Below are positions 1 to 8,431 of a stretch of DNA of 29,083 bases, one piece after another; positions within the stretch are counted from its first letter, which is position 1, and the number at the start of each line of letters is the position of its first letter. The stretch comes from CALMEC01 sp964440285. GTDB lineage: Bacteria > Actinomycetota > Thermoleophilia > Miltoncostaeales > Miltoncostaeaceae. The stretch lies in assembly GCA_964440285.1 (NCBI GenBank), contig CAYTRV010000006.1, positions 1 to 29,083 on the forward strand, in the 5' to 3' direction. The translations under genes and the position numbers were made by a program. The notes beneath the pieces are model-generated. The model was not told where the DNA came from and ran no database searches. It was given only the letters and a program-made list of their open reading frames with translations.

Positions 1-2
1 GG

Positions 3-284
3 CGCGTGGACCTCGGTGCGGCAGCCCGCTGGCTCACGGAGGCAATCGGGGCGGAATGCGATCCCGGCGGCGACGGCGGTCCGGCGTTCGCCCGGCGGAT
101 GTCCGCGTGGCTCGACGCCCGCGAGGACGAGCTGGGTCAGCTCGGGGCCGGCGCCCGCGCCGACGACCCCGACGACGAGCGCGCCGCCGAGTCGGCCGAG
201 CTCCTCGCTCACGTGACGCTCATCGTCGCTGGGTTGGAAGCAACGCTCCTGCGACGATCGGAGGATCCTGCACCCGGAGCGTGA
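3..284 (+). CDS. C-terminal part of an unrecognised protein (cut by left edge)
   Basis: The reading frame is open to the left edge. The GTG at 6 is a possible start, but a longer protein entering from outside the window is more likely. About 92 residues are visible. They are rich in Ala, Glu and Asp, probably helical, with no motif I recognise. Third-position G/C is high up to about base 225 and then drops. The last 65 bases overlap the end of the convergent cupredoxin gene, whose codon bias dominates there. Seen: an open frame with coding-like composition. Not known: the function. It could be the tail of any helical protein. Confidence 0.45.
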   Translation, partial: RVDLGAAARWLTEAIGAECDPGGDGGPAFARRMSAWLDAREDELGQLGAGARADDPDDERAAESAELLAHVTLIVAGLEATLLRRSEDPAPGA

Positions 285-678
285 ACCGCATGCCGTACGA
301 CTCGTGCGAGACCGGCGTCCCGGCAAACAGCGAGCACACCACCCGGTAGTCGCCTGCGGGCAGGGTGACGACGATCTGGTCCGACGCGCCCGGGAGCAGG
401 AATGACTTCCCGAGCTCGGTGCCGGACTGGTCGTAGACCACGAGGTCGTGGTCGTCCATGCCCCGGTTGTACACGTTGATCCTGACGCGGCCGGACGAGA
501 CCACCGTCCGCGACGGACCGAGTTGGAACTCGGTTTCGTCGACGGAGAGCGCACGCGGAAACGCAGGGCGCGGAGGGAGCTTCAGCCGGTGCTTGCGCGC
601 GCCCAGCGCAACGCTCGAGAACGTGGCGGTGAAAACGACCGCGATCGTCATGAGCGCCACGACGCGCCGCCGGGTCAT
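220..678 (-). CDS. Secreted cupredoxin-like (type 1 copper) protein
   Basis: A 152-residue protein with an N-terminal Arg-rich signal peptide (about residues 1-27, ending in SVALGA) and one cupredoxin fold. The expected type 1 copper ligands can all be seen: His77 in DDHDLV, then Cys115, His125 and Met130 in the C-terminal loop (VCSLFAG...SHESYGM). Copper binding and electron transfer outside the membrane are inferred from the family. The start ATG overlaps the stop of the upstream DUF1501 gene by four bases (ATGA at 678-675), so translation is probably coupled. It is the last gene of the five-gene minus-strand unit. Its 3' end overlaps the convergent gene at the left edge by 65 bases. Confidence 0.85.
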   Translation of the reverse strand: MTRRRVVALMTIAVVFTATFSSVALGARKHRLKLPPRPAFPRALSVDETEFQLGPSRTVVSSGRVRINVYNRGMDDHDLVVYDQSGTELGKSFLLPGASDQIVVTLPAGDYRVVCSLFAGTPVSHESYGMRFTLRVQDPPIVAGALLPTQRR

Positions 679-2123
679 AGGATCAGGCTACCTCCATCGG
701 CACGCACGAGCGACGGTGCTCCGGCTAGTACAGTCGCCGGGTCGCCGCCGAGCCACTCACCGAGCATCGCGTTGTACACGGAGCGGAAGTCGGTCGTCAC
801 CTGGAGGTTGCCCTGGACCAGGCCGGTCATCGACGCGGGCGCCCCGGCCAGGCCGCCGCGCACCTGCGACCCCACGACCATCATGGGCCCGCCGGCGCCG
901 TGGTCGGTTCCGAACGACGCGTTCTCACCAGCGCGGCGACCGAACTCGGAGAACACCAGGGTGGTGACCCGATCGACGACGCCCCGTGAGGTGAGGTCGG
1001 CCTGGAATGCCGAGAGGGCCTGGCCGAGCACGCTGAGCTGGGGGTCCTGGCTACCGAGCTGGCTCCCGTGGGTGTCGAACGAGCCCCAGTCGATGGTGAT
1101 GACCCGGGTGCCGAGGTTCGCCGACAGGAGCGTCGCCGCGAGTTGCAGGCGGCGCGAAAGCGACGAGTTGGCCGGATAGTTCACTCCCGGGATGTGCGAC
1201 ACGGTGGCGAGGCTCTGCGCGACCTGCACCGTCTGGCCGTAGACAGTGCGCGATCGTGCGGTCGACGCGTTTCCCGGGGGCGCCGGGGTGACACGACCGA
1301 CCTCGCCGTTCACGTTGGTCCCGCCGACGGTGAACCCGAAGCCGGCGAGGTTCTCCGGGACCGAGGCCACGGGCGCGCGGGCGGCGCGGATGATCTTCGA
1401 GACGTTCGATCCGATCGACACTGCCTGGAGCGGGTTCGTGGTCGAGCCGTACAGGTCGAGCCATCGCCCGATCCAGCCGGTGTTCGAGTTCTGGAGCAGG
1501 CCCGCGAACCACCAGTCACGGCTCGTGAAGTGCGAGAAGTTGGGGTTCGGGTAGTCCGTTGCGGGAAAGAGCGCCACGTCGCCAGCGTCCCACAGTTGCT
1601 GGAGCGACCCGGTGGCGCCCGTCACTCCCGGCAGGACCGGGAAGGCGAGCTGGCCGCTGGCGCTGCCCCCCATGTCCTGGAACCCGACAGGCGTCGCAAC
1701 CGTCGGCAGGGGGACGTTCGATCGCGCGATGGTGGGCCGGAGTGCGAGGTACGCGCTGTACTGGGTCGGGTCGGCCGGGACGAACGTGTTCGGCCCGTCG
1801 TTCCCGCCGTTGAGGTAGACCATCACGACGCAGTTGGTCGCGGCGACCGCCCCCTCCGCGATCGCCGACTCAAACGCCGTCTGCCACGGGATCTTCGTCG
1901 CGGCGTACACCGACGCGAACCCGAGGAAGCCGTTCCTCAGGAAGCGTCCACGGTTGAGTCGCGATATCTGCGGAACGCCATCTGGGAACCCCGCGAGCGC
2001 TTCGGTGGGGATGGGCATGTAGTCGACCGGGACGGCGTCGTAGGCGGCGCTGTCGGAGGCGGCGCAGTCCGCGCAGCGGATTGCGGTGATCGCGTCGATG
2101 TCGCGAGGCTGGTCGTTCGTCAT
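675..2123 (-). CDS. DUF1501 family protein
   Basis: A 482-residue protein matching the DUF1501 family, which has a sulfatase/phosphatase-like fold but no settled function. Family hallmarks are the VVMVYLNGGNDGPNTFVP segment near residue 100, NFSHFTSRDWWF, the DWGSFDTH segment, and the C-terminal SEFGRRAGENASFGTDHGAG signature (GTDHGAG at about residues 405-411). The N-terminus has a CADC pair and then a NRGRFLRNGF stretch. That stretch sits where other members carry a twin-arginine signal, but here the RR is broken, so the export route is uncertain. The ATG shares its A with the TGA of the DUF1800 gene (TGATG), and the gene's end overlaps the cupredoxin start. DUF1501 and DUF1800 genes are commonly adjacent in bacteria. 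Confidence 0.9.
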   Translation of the reverse strand: MTNDQPRDIDAITAIRCADCAASDSAAYDAVPVDYMPIPTEALAGFPDGVPQISRLNRGRFLRNGFLGFASVYAATKIPWQTAFESAIAEGAVAATNCVVMVYLNGGNDGPNTFVPADPTQYSAYLALRPTIARSNVPLPTVATPVGFQDMGGSASGQLAFPVLPGVTGATGSLQQLWDAGDVALFPATDYPNPNFSHFTSRDWWFAGLLQNSNTGWIGRWLDLYGSTTNPLQAVSIGSNVSKIIRAARAPVASVPENLAGFGFTVGGTNVNGEVGRVTPAPPGNASTARSRTVYGQTVQVAQSLATVSHIPGVNYPANSSLSRRLQLAATLLSANLGTRVITIDWGSFDTHGSQLGSQDPQLSVLGQALSAFQADLTSRGVVDRVTTLVFSEFGRRAGENASFGTDHGAGGPMMVVGSQVRGGLAGAPASMTGLVQGNLQVTTDFRSVYNAMLGEWLGGDPATVLAGAPSLVRADGGSLIL

Positions 2124-3547
2124 CACATCACCTGTCCGTCGGGGCCGCCGAGCATCAGCGATCGAAGCACCCGCTGACGGGTGCGCCGTTGACTGAGGTT
2201 GCCCCCGGGGGCCCGGACCGCGTAGTCGCGGATCGCGGCCTCGGTGGCAGGGGAAAGCCATGGCTTTCCAACCGCGGCGAATGCGCGGTCGTGTGCCTGT
2301 GAGGGTGTTTCACCGACGATGTCGGTCTGATCGATCGGCTGAGTCCCGGTGAAGTCGGCGACGAGACGGAACCTGGCGATCGCGGTGTTGGAGTCGAGCC
2401 ACGCGGGGCCGTACTCCCATCCTGAGACATCCGGTGGGAAATAGGGCGTCTGTCCCATCGACTGCATGCGGTTGAACGCCGTCCCGTTCGTCACGAACAG
2501 GCCCATCTGCCGCATGACGCCGGGTACGAACACGGCCGGCGCCTTGATCATGTTCGGCTCCCCGATCGACTCGTAGAGCGCCCGGTGCGTGAGGATCTTG
2601 CGCAGGACCGGCCGTATGCGGAAGCCGCGGCGCAGGTACGTGGCAGCGAGGTCGTTGAGCGACGCGTCGTCGGGCGGCGCCTGGATGAACTCGCTCCAAA
2701 GCTTGCGCATGAGGTGCGGCGCGTGATTCGGGTGCGAGAGCACCACGTCGACCGCCTGCGGGGTGTCGAACGCGCCGCTGCGGCCGAGGAAGGTCTTCGT
2801 TCCGGTGTCCCACCGGCTCGGCGTGAAGTACGCGAACGGATTGTCGGGGTCGGTCGTATTGATCTGCCAGCCGGACAGCGCGCGAGCGAGTTCCTTGACG
2901 TCCGTCTCGCTGTAGCTCGGCTGGCCCTGGGCGTCGGTCACGCCCAGGCAGAAGAGCTCCATCAGCTCCCTGGCGTAGTTCTCGTTCGGGCGGCCCCTCC
3001 GGTTGTTCTCCCCGGTGAGGAAACGGAGCATCGCAGGGTCGATGGTGACAGCCTGCACGAGGCTCCGGACGTCCGACGTCGGGTTCGACGCGACGTCTGC
3101 GAACGAGCGGAAGAGCGCGATTTGCTTCCTGGCCATCTGTGACGACACGGCGTCCCGCGACGTCGCGAAGTGCCGGTGGAAGAAGAACGTCAGCCGTTCG
3201 ACGAGCGGGTTGTCGCAGCGGACCATCCGGTCGATCCACTCCAGCACCAAGTCGGTGTCGTTCGCCGTTGGGGCCAACGCGACGTTGTTGTTGACGGGCG
3301 GGTTGCCGACGAGTGTCGGTGGCGTGGTGAGGAGCCAGTTGACCGCGAGGCCGACGCGTTTGCCGGTCCAGTTCAGCCGGTCCTGGTCGGACGGTCCGAA
3401 CCCGGCGCGCCAGAACAGACGGTCGACCATCGCCGCCGTCATCTTCTTGTCGGCCCAGTTCAGCACCGGCTTGCGCAGGCGCCGCACTCGGCGGCGCGGG
3501 CGGCGGGCGGCCGTGGTGCGGGCGCGGGCGTTCAGTGTTGCGGCCAT
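2123..3547 (-). CDS. DUF1800 family protein
   Basis: A 474-residue DUF1800 protein. Seen: FWRAGFGPS near the N-terminus, FFFHRHFAT, the diagnostic RPNENYARELMELFCLGV segment, and WEYGPAWL in the C-terminal half. The first 40 residues are very basic (runs of Arg), with no clear hydrophobic signal sequence. The open frame runs further upstream, but the ATG at 3547 is preceded by a strong ribosome site (AAGAGGTGA) that overlaps the end of the GH26-like gene, so this start is preferred. Family function is unknown. The constant pairing with DUF1501 suggests the two products act together, probably at the cell envelope (inference). Confidence 0.9.
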   Translation of the reverse strand: MAATLNARARTTAARRPRRRVRRLRKPVLNWADKKMTAAMVDRLFWRAGFGPSDQDRLNWTGKRVGLAVNWLLTTPPTLVGNPPVNNNVALAPTANDTDLVLEWIDRMVRCDNPLVERLTFFFHRHFATSRDAVSSQMARKQIALFRSFADVASNPTSDVRSLVQAVTIDPAMLRFLTGENNRRGRPNENYARELMELFCLGVTDAQGQPSYSETDVKELARALSGWQINTTDPDNPFAYFTPSRWDTGTKTFLGRSGAFDTPQAVDVVLSHPNHAPHLMRKLWSEFIQAPPDDASLNDLAATYLRRGFRIRPVLRKILTHRALYESIGEPNMIKAPAVFVPGVMRQMGLFVTNGTAFNRMQSMGQTPYFPPDVSGWEYGPAWLDSNTAIARFRLVADFTGTQPIDQTDIVGETPSQAHDRAFAAVGKPWLSPATEAAIRDYAVRAPGGNLSQRRTRQRVLRSLMLGGPDGQVM

Positions 3548-3551
3548 CGAC

Positions 3552-4571
3552 TCACCTCTTCTTTCCGCAGCGCGTGGCGAGGATCGCCCTCGTTGCCGCT
3601 CGTGTCGGTTTCGTCGCCGAGATCCGGAAGTCACCGGACGCTTCGCGGATGTCGTAGAGCACGACGCCACGGAGCCGGGGCATCGACTTCTGGAGCTGCG
3701 CGAGCGAACGGAGCCAGGTCGACTTGTTCCCACCGCGCGCGGTCGTCCCGGTCTCCGCGATCCAGAACGGCTTGCGGCTCAGTGCCTGGATCTCGATGTA
3801 GGGATCCTGGAACACCTCCAGCGGATCCAGCCATTCGAGCTCGCCCGTCACGCCGAAGTTGTAACCGGAGACGCCGACCAGATCGACGAGGGCGTTCCCG
3901 GGGAAGAACTGGTCGATCGCGTTTTCGTCGGTGTCGGGAACGCTCCGGAAGTAGGGCGCCCACAGGAGCTTCACCCGGGGGCCGCCGTTTCGTTTCACCA
4001 CCGTGCGCACGCGCCGCCAGGCCCTGAGGTACGAGAGCGGTGTGTTGCCGTTCACCGTGCCCGACCACGGATACCAGTTGGTGTTCGGCTCCGGCATCGG
4101 CCGCAGGATCACCGAGAGGCGCGAGGCGCGGAGCTGGCGAGCCAGGGCGCCGACCTTCTTGTCGTGCCGCCCCGCGGCGATCCGGGTGTTCGAGTAGGCC
4201 GGCTGGTTCGGGCCGTCCCTCCCGCCATCGGCCATGAGCGTGACGAGCAGCCTCGCTCTTCGGCGCCGGGCGAGCGCGATCACAGCCGGGTCGACCTGCT
4301 GCCCCAGCGTGACGTAGGTCGAGATTACCGAGACCCCCGGTCCGACGAGCTTGTCGAGCTGCCCGATCGAGGCCTGCGGCCGGTCGCGGTACACGCCCAC
4401 CTCGATGCATGCGCTCGCGCTGCCCGCTCCGGCGAGTGCCGCCGCGGCGGCGCCGAGGAGGGCGACCCGTCGCAGGCGTCCTCCGCGTGCATCTCCGTCG
4501 AGGGCGGGGCGTCGTCGTTCCGGTGGGCGGAGGCGTGCGGAGGTTGGGGCCGGGCGGGTCTCACGCATCAT
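3552..4571 (-). CDS. GH26-like secreted glycoside hydrolase
   Basis: A 339-residue protein. After a cytoplasmic Arg-rich start there is a hydrophobic segment (about residues 35-54, VALLGAAAAALAG) ending in SASAC, so it is exported. The rest resembles the GH26 (beta-mannanase-type) TIM barrel: RPMPEPNTNWYPWSG holds the likely acid/base Glu161, and FWIAETG holds the likely nucleophile Glu273. In most GH26 enzymes the residue before the acid/base Glu is His; here it is Pro160. A role on mannan-like or similar polysaccharide is family inference, and the substrate is unknown. The stop lies 4 bases before the DUF1800 start, and the gene begins 13 bases after the GIKW-repeat gene. Confidence 0.75.
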   Translation of the reverse strand: MMRETRPAPTSARLRPPERRRPALDGDARGGRLRRVALLGAAAAALAGAGSASACIEVGVYRDRPQASIGQLDKLVGPGVSVISTYVTLGQQVDPAVIALARRRRARLLVTLMADGGRDGPNQPAYSNTRIAAGRHDKKVGALARQLRASRLSVILRPMPEPNTNWYPWSGTVNGNTPLSYLRAWRRVRTVVKRNGGPRVKLLWAPYFRSVPDTDENAIDQFFPGNALVDLVGVSGYNFGVTGELEWLDPLEVFQDPYIEIQALSRKPFWIAETGTTARGGNKSTWLRSLAQLQKSMPRLRGVVLYDIREASGDFRISATKPTRAATRAILATRCGKKR

Positions 4572-4584
4572 GCGATCGGGCCTT

Positions 4585-5880
4585 TCAGCGGTATCGGTTG
4601 AGGTCCATTACGCGGTGCCAGGGACCACGGTCGGCGCGGCACCCGAGCGGCCACCGCCCGGTCGCGCGCCGCTGGGACTTGCACCAGTCCCTCCAGCACC
4701 TGGTTTGGCGGTGTTTCATCCACTTACCGCTCGACGTGCGATCGGCGATGGGACGGCACCCGGGTGGGGACTCGTCGCCGGGCGGTGGGTCGACGTCCGG
4801 GTCGGGATCGTCTCCCGGCGGGGGTGGATCACCGACTGGGGGGGTCGGGTCGCCCCCCGCGGGAGGAGAAGGAGGGGTCGGCGGCGAAGTAGAAGATGGT
4901 GGAACAGGGGCCCCGCCCCCCGGCTGGGCGCCAGAGCCGACGCTCGCCGTGTCACCCGGCGAGGTTTGGGGGCACGCGGCCTCGCGGGCCTGGGTGCAGG
5001 CGGGCTGCCCCGTGGTCAGGATCTGCGTGGTCGACGGATCGTCCGCCTCGCTGAAGTTGCCGTTCTCGCTGATCAGCGTCGATGACATGACGCCGTTCGG
5101 CGTGAACCGCCCGCTCACGGCGACCTCGGTGCCCGGGGCGTACGGCGCGATGGTGAACTCGGGGGGAAGCGCGACCGTGATCCGGACCGGGTAGGCCTTG
5201 TCCTGGTTGTCGACGACGACCATGGTCTTCGCCGCAACGTTGATCGACTCGATCGTGCCGGCGAACGGAAGGCTGGCACCCGGGACGGGCGGCTTGAGGT
5301 ACTTGAGGTTGCGGCCGATCTTGATGCCGTTCCTCCCGAAGAAGACGCGCACCGAGATGGTGGCGCCAACGGGCGGCAACCCCCCGGCCATGAGCTCCTT
5401 CTGGCCGGCGAGGCCCTCGCTGCCGCGTCGCAGCGCAGCGATGCGAACAACCACGATGCCGCCGGGGGTTCCGACCGCGACGGCCTTCTTGCCGAACTTC
5501 TTGACGATGGGGCCGCGGATCGGCGTCCACACCGCCTTCTTCGTGCTGCGCCGGATGCCGGACGAGTAGCTCCCGTTCCGGCCCCACTTGATGCCCCACT
5601 TGATGCCGCTCGGGGCGCTGCTCCACTTGATGCCGGCGACCGGGGAGCCCCACTTGATGCCCGACACGGTGACGCGAGTACCGGGGGTGACTCGACGGAT
5701 CGCGTGGATGGCAAGGAGCCTGCCGCTGGGCTGGGCGATGACGGCGACCTTGTTCTGGGCCCGCCAGGTAACCACCACACCGTCGCGTTTTGCGAGTGGG
5801 GCAACGCGCAGGGCATCGGCGACCGGAATGGCCACGGCTACCGCCGCCACCGCAAGGATGACCAGTGCCCGCTTCTTCAC
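4585..5880 (-). CDS. Secreted protein with GIKW repeats, OB-like domain and Pro-rich tail
   Basis: A 431-residue protein of unknown function, probably starting at the GTG at 5880 (VKKRALVIL...). A G-rich ribosome site is weak and a little distant, so the start is not certain. Order seen: signal peptide (residues 1-25); a beta-rich region; four copies of GIKW within about 30 residues; a Lys/Gly-rich stretch; and an OB-like domain similar in style to DUF5666 (FAGTIESINVAAKTMVVVD...VAVSGRFTPNG). Next comes a long Pro/Gly/Asp-rich linker, and last a 55-residue tail rich in Trp, Arg and Cys. It is the first gene of the minus-strand unit. The domain layout suggests a cell-surface or matrix protein (inference). 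Confidence 0.7.
   Translation of the reverse strand: MKKRALVILAVAAVAVAIPVADALRVAPLAKRDGVVVTWRAQNKVAVIAQPSGRLLAIHAIRRVTPGTRVTVSGIKWGSPVAGIKWSSAPSGIKWGIKWGRNGSYSSGIRRSTKKAVWTPIRGPIVKKFGKKAVAVGTPGGIVVVRIAALRRGSEGLAGQKELMAGGLPPVGATISVRVFFGRNGIKIGRNLKYLKPPVPGASLPFAGTIESINVAAKTMVVVDNQDKAYPVRITVALPPEFTIAPYAPGTEVAVSGRFTPNGVMSSTLISENGNFSEADDPSTTQILTTGQPACTQAREAACPQTSPGDTASVGSGAQPGGGAPVPPSSTSPPTPPSPPAGGDPTPPVGDPPPPGDDPDPDVDPPPGDESPPGCRPIADRTSSGKWMKHRQTRCWRDWCKSQRRATGRWPLGCRADRGPWHRVMDLNRYR
5584..5661. repeat. Four copies of a 12-base repeat encoding GIKW
   Basis: The 12-mer CCACTTGATGCC occurs exactly at 5584-5595, 5596-5607, 5623-5634 and 5650-5661, giving offsets of 12, 27 and 27 bases. On the minus strand it reads GGCATCAAGTGG and encodes Gly-Ile-Lys-Trp in the coding frame. 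All copies are identical at the DNA level, so expansion by slippage or recombination is likely recent. Confidence 0.9.
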
Positions 5881-6039
5881 GACCTGCGTGTTCCCCCGTC
5901 GTTGCTCGACTCGGCGCCGTGTCTTTCGGTGGATTTCCCCACAACCGTGAGCCCGCAGACACGCTGTTGGACGCGGCCCCGACAGTTCCTCCAAGTGAGC
6001 CTCCGACAAACGGACGCCGCGGCCTCGTACGATTGGGGC
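5881..6039. promoter_or_regulatory. Divergent intergenic region between the five-gene unit and mutS2
   Basis: 159 bases with no gene separate the start of the minus-strand unit from mutS2. The mutS2 promoter lies at its right end (TACGAT at 6028-6033), inside the palindrome TCGTACGA at 6025-6032. I could not find a convincing -10/-35 pair for the minus-strand unit. Confidence 0.5.
6003..6033 (+). promoter_or_regulatory. Leaderless promoter of mutS2
   Basis: The -10 box TACGAT (6028-6033) ends 6 bases before the ATG at 6040, so transcription should begin at or next to the start codon. CCGACA at 6003-6008 is a possible -35 box with a 19-base spacer. There is no ribosome site before the ATG. 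Confidence 0.5.
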
Positions 6040-8415
6040 ATGGACCGGCGCAGCGAGGAGCTCCTGGAGCTCCACGAGGTGCGTGAGCGACTGGCGACGC
6101 TGTGCGCGTCGCCCGGTGGGCGCGAGGCCGCGCGCGCACTCGCGCCGACGCCCGACCCGCACACCGTCGCCGCGCGCCAGCGCGAGACGGCCGAGGCGAT
6201 CTCGCTGGTCGCGCTCGGGATCGGCGTCCCGCAGGGAGCATGCGATATCCGGGACGCGACCGAGCTCGCGGTACGCGGCGGTACTCTCGAGATCGGCCCC
6301 CTCGGCGAGGTGACGGCGACCATCCGGGTGGCCTTGGAGATCGGAGGCTCGCTCCGCGGCCACAACGACGTCGCTCCTCGACTCGCCGAGCGGGCGGGCG
6401 CCATGGACGAGCGGGTGCTCAGCCCGGTGGCCGAAGCCGTCGAGGCGGCGCTCGACGGCCACGGCGGCGTACGCGACGACGCCTCGATCGAGCTGGGGCA
6501 GACCCGCCGGCAGCTCACATCCGCCCGCGCGGGCGCAGTGGAGGCACTGCGAGCGACCGCAGATCGCTTCCGGCAGCACCTGCAGGAGGGCTACGTGACC
6601 GAGCGAGCCGGCCGGCCGGTGCTCGCGGTCAAGGCGTCGGCACGCGCCGCCGTCCCGGGAATCGTCCACGATCGCTCTGCCTCGGGCCAGACCGTGTTCG
6701 TGGAGCCGCTGGACGTCGTCGAGGCGAACAACCGGGTCCGCGAGCTCGAGGCCGGCGAGCGCATCGAGGTCGAGCGGGTGCTCGCCGGCCTCTCCGCGGA
6801 GGTCGCCTCGGCGGCCGCCGTGCTGACCGAGGCGATCCGTGCGCTGTCGGAGATCGACCGGGCCATGGCCTGTGCGTCCCTGTCGCGCGGGTGGGACGGG
6901 AAGCCGGTCGAGGCGTCCGACGACGTCGAGCTGGTGCGCGCCCGGCATCCGCTGCTCGATCCCGGGACGGCGGTGCCGATCGACCTTCCGCTCACCGGGG
7001 TCCGCGCCCTCGTGGTGAGCGGACCGAACGCCGGCGGGAAGACGGTGGCCCTCAAGACGCTCGGTCTGCTCGCCCTGGCATACCAGTGCGGGCTCCAGCC
7101 GCCGGCAGCGTCGGCGCGGCTGCCGGTGTTCGACCATGTCCTTGTCGACATCGGCGACGATCAGTCGATCGAGCGGAACCTGTCGACGTTCTCGGGGCAT
7201 GTGCGGCGGCTGATCGACATCCTCGCCACCGCCGGGCCCGGCTCGCTCGTGCTGCTCGACGAGGTCGCCGCAGGCACCGATCCCGGCGAGGGCGCCGCCA
7301 TCGCGCGGGCGGTGCTGGAGGCGCTCGTGGCGAGGGGCGCGCTCGTGCTCGCCACGACGCACCACCACGAGCTCAAGGCGTGGGCGAGTGAGACCCCCGG
7401 CGCCGCCAACGCCGCGGTGGGCTTCGACGCCGACCGGCTCGCGCCGACGTTCGAGATCCGGGTCGGGGAGCCCGGCGCCTCCCATGCCATCGAGGTGGCG
7501 GAGCGGCTCGGCCTCGACCCGGGCGTGGTCGCGGCGTCCCGCCGCATGGTGGGGGAGGACCGCGGCGGGGTGGAGGCGCTCCTGCAGGAGGCCGCCGCCG
7601 CGCGCGCCGTCGCCGAGGGGGAGCGCGACGCGGCCCTCGTCGAGCGCGACGAGGCCGCCCGGGTGCGCGCCGAGGTCGAGATCCGCGAACGGGAGCTGGC
7701 GGCCCGTCTCGACCGGCTGCGTCAGGACGCCGCGCAGGCACGCGCGCGCGCGCGCGGGGACGCCAGGGACGAGCTGGCGGCGGTCAACGCCGAGCTCGCG
7801 ACGCTCCGCGCCGAGATCGCCGCGGCACGAAGGGAGGAGCGCCGCCGCGCCGATTCCGGCGCCCCCGCGGCCCTCGCCGCCGAGCGCGACCGCCGGCTCG
7901 GGGCGGCGACGGCGGCGGGCGCGCGCGCGGCGGAGCGCCTCGCGGAGCTGATGGCGCCGGCGGCAGCGCCTGAGGATCTCGCCGTCGGCGACCGGGTCGT
8001 GGTGAGCGACCTCGGCGTGCGCGGCGAGGTGCTCGCCGTGGAGGGCGACGTCGTCGAGATCCAGGGTCCGTCGGCGCGCATGCGTCTGAGCGCATCGCGG
8101 CTCGTACGCGACGCCCGTGTTGCAGCCGAGCCTGTGCCGGCTGGGCCGGAGGCACGACCGGCGATCGTCGCCGTCGGCCCGCAGCTCGACGTGCGGGGGC
8201 AGCGGGCCGAGGCGGCGCGCGCTGCGGTGCGCGCGCACGTCGACGAGGCGGCGATGGTCGGCCTGGAGACGGTACGGATCGTGCACGGCCGCGGCACTGG
8301 CGCGCTCCGGGTCGCGATCCGCGAGGAGCTCGACCGCCATCCGCTCGTCGCGCGTTCCGAGCTGGCCGGGCCCGACGACGGGGGCGACGGCGCCACCATC
8401 GCGACGCTCAGGTAG
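6040..8415 (+). CDS. mutS2: MutS2 family ATPase/endonuclease
   Basis: 791 residues, the usual length for MutS2. Domain order: N-terminal core and clamp; ATPase with Walker A SGPNAGGKT (about residue 327) and Walker B LVLLDEVAAGTD (about 403-414); a long Glu/Arg/Ala coiled coil (about 505-625); a small beta domain (VGDRVVVSDLGVRGEVLAVEG); and a C-terminal Smr nuclease domain with LDVRGQRAEAA and VHGRGTGALR (about 717-780). Known roles of the family are suppressing homologous recombination and, in some bacteria, splitting collided ribosomes. The frame is open further upstream, but the ATG at 6040 begins the conserved MDRRSEELLELHEV start and sits right behind a -10 box. A (CG)8 run lies in the coiled coil. 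Confidence 0.95.
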   Translation: MDRRSEELLELHEVRERLATLCASPGGREAARALAPTPDPHTVAARQRETAEAISLVALGIGVPQGACDIRDATELAVRGGTLEIGPLGEVTATIRVALEIGGSLRGHNDVAPRLAERAGAMDERVLSPVAEAVEAALDGHGGVRDDASIELGQTRRQLTSARAGAVEALRATADRFRQHLQEGYVTERAGRPVLAVKASARAAVPGIVHDRSASGQTVFVEPLDVVEANNRVRELEAGERIEVERVLAGLSAEVASAAAVLTEAIRALSEIDRAMACASLSRGWDGKPVEASDDVELVRARHPLLDPGTAVPIDLPLTGVRALVVSGPNAGGKTVALKTLGLLALAYQCGLQPPAASARLPVFDHVLVDIGDDQSIERNLSTFSGHVRRLIDILATAGPGSLVLLDEVAAGTDPGEGAAIARAVLEALVARGALVLATTHHHELKAWASETPGAANAAVGFDADRLAPTFEIRVGEPGASHAIEVAERLGLDPGVVAASRRMVGEDRGGVEALLQEAAAARAVAEGERDAALVERDEAARVRAEVEIRERELAARLDRLRQDAAQARARARGDARDELAAVNAELATLRAEIAAARREERRRADSGAPAALAAERDRRLGAATAAGARAAERLAELMAPAAAPEDLAVGDRVVVSDLGVRGEVLAVEGDVVEIQGPSARMRLSASRLVRDARVAAEPVPAGPEARPAIVAVGPQLDVRGQRAEAARAAVRAHVDEAAMVGLETVRIVHGRGTGALRVAIREELDRHPLVARSELAGPDDGGDGATIATLR

Positions 8416-8431
8416 CTTCTCCGCCCGCTAC
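8412..8431. terminator. Possible short bidirectional terminator hairpin
   Basis: GTAGC (8412-8416) and GCTAC (8427-8431) pair across a 10-base loop exactly where mutS2 and the dehydrogenase gene converge. There are only five base pairs and no T tract, so this is weak. Confidence 0.25.

Noticed and set aside
4585..8340. A very long minus-strand open frame of about 1250 codons
   Set aside because: Only its last 431 codons (from 5880) are a gene. The rest is the antisense of mutS2, an effect of high GC at third positions.
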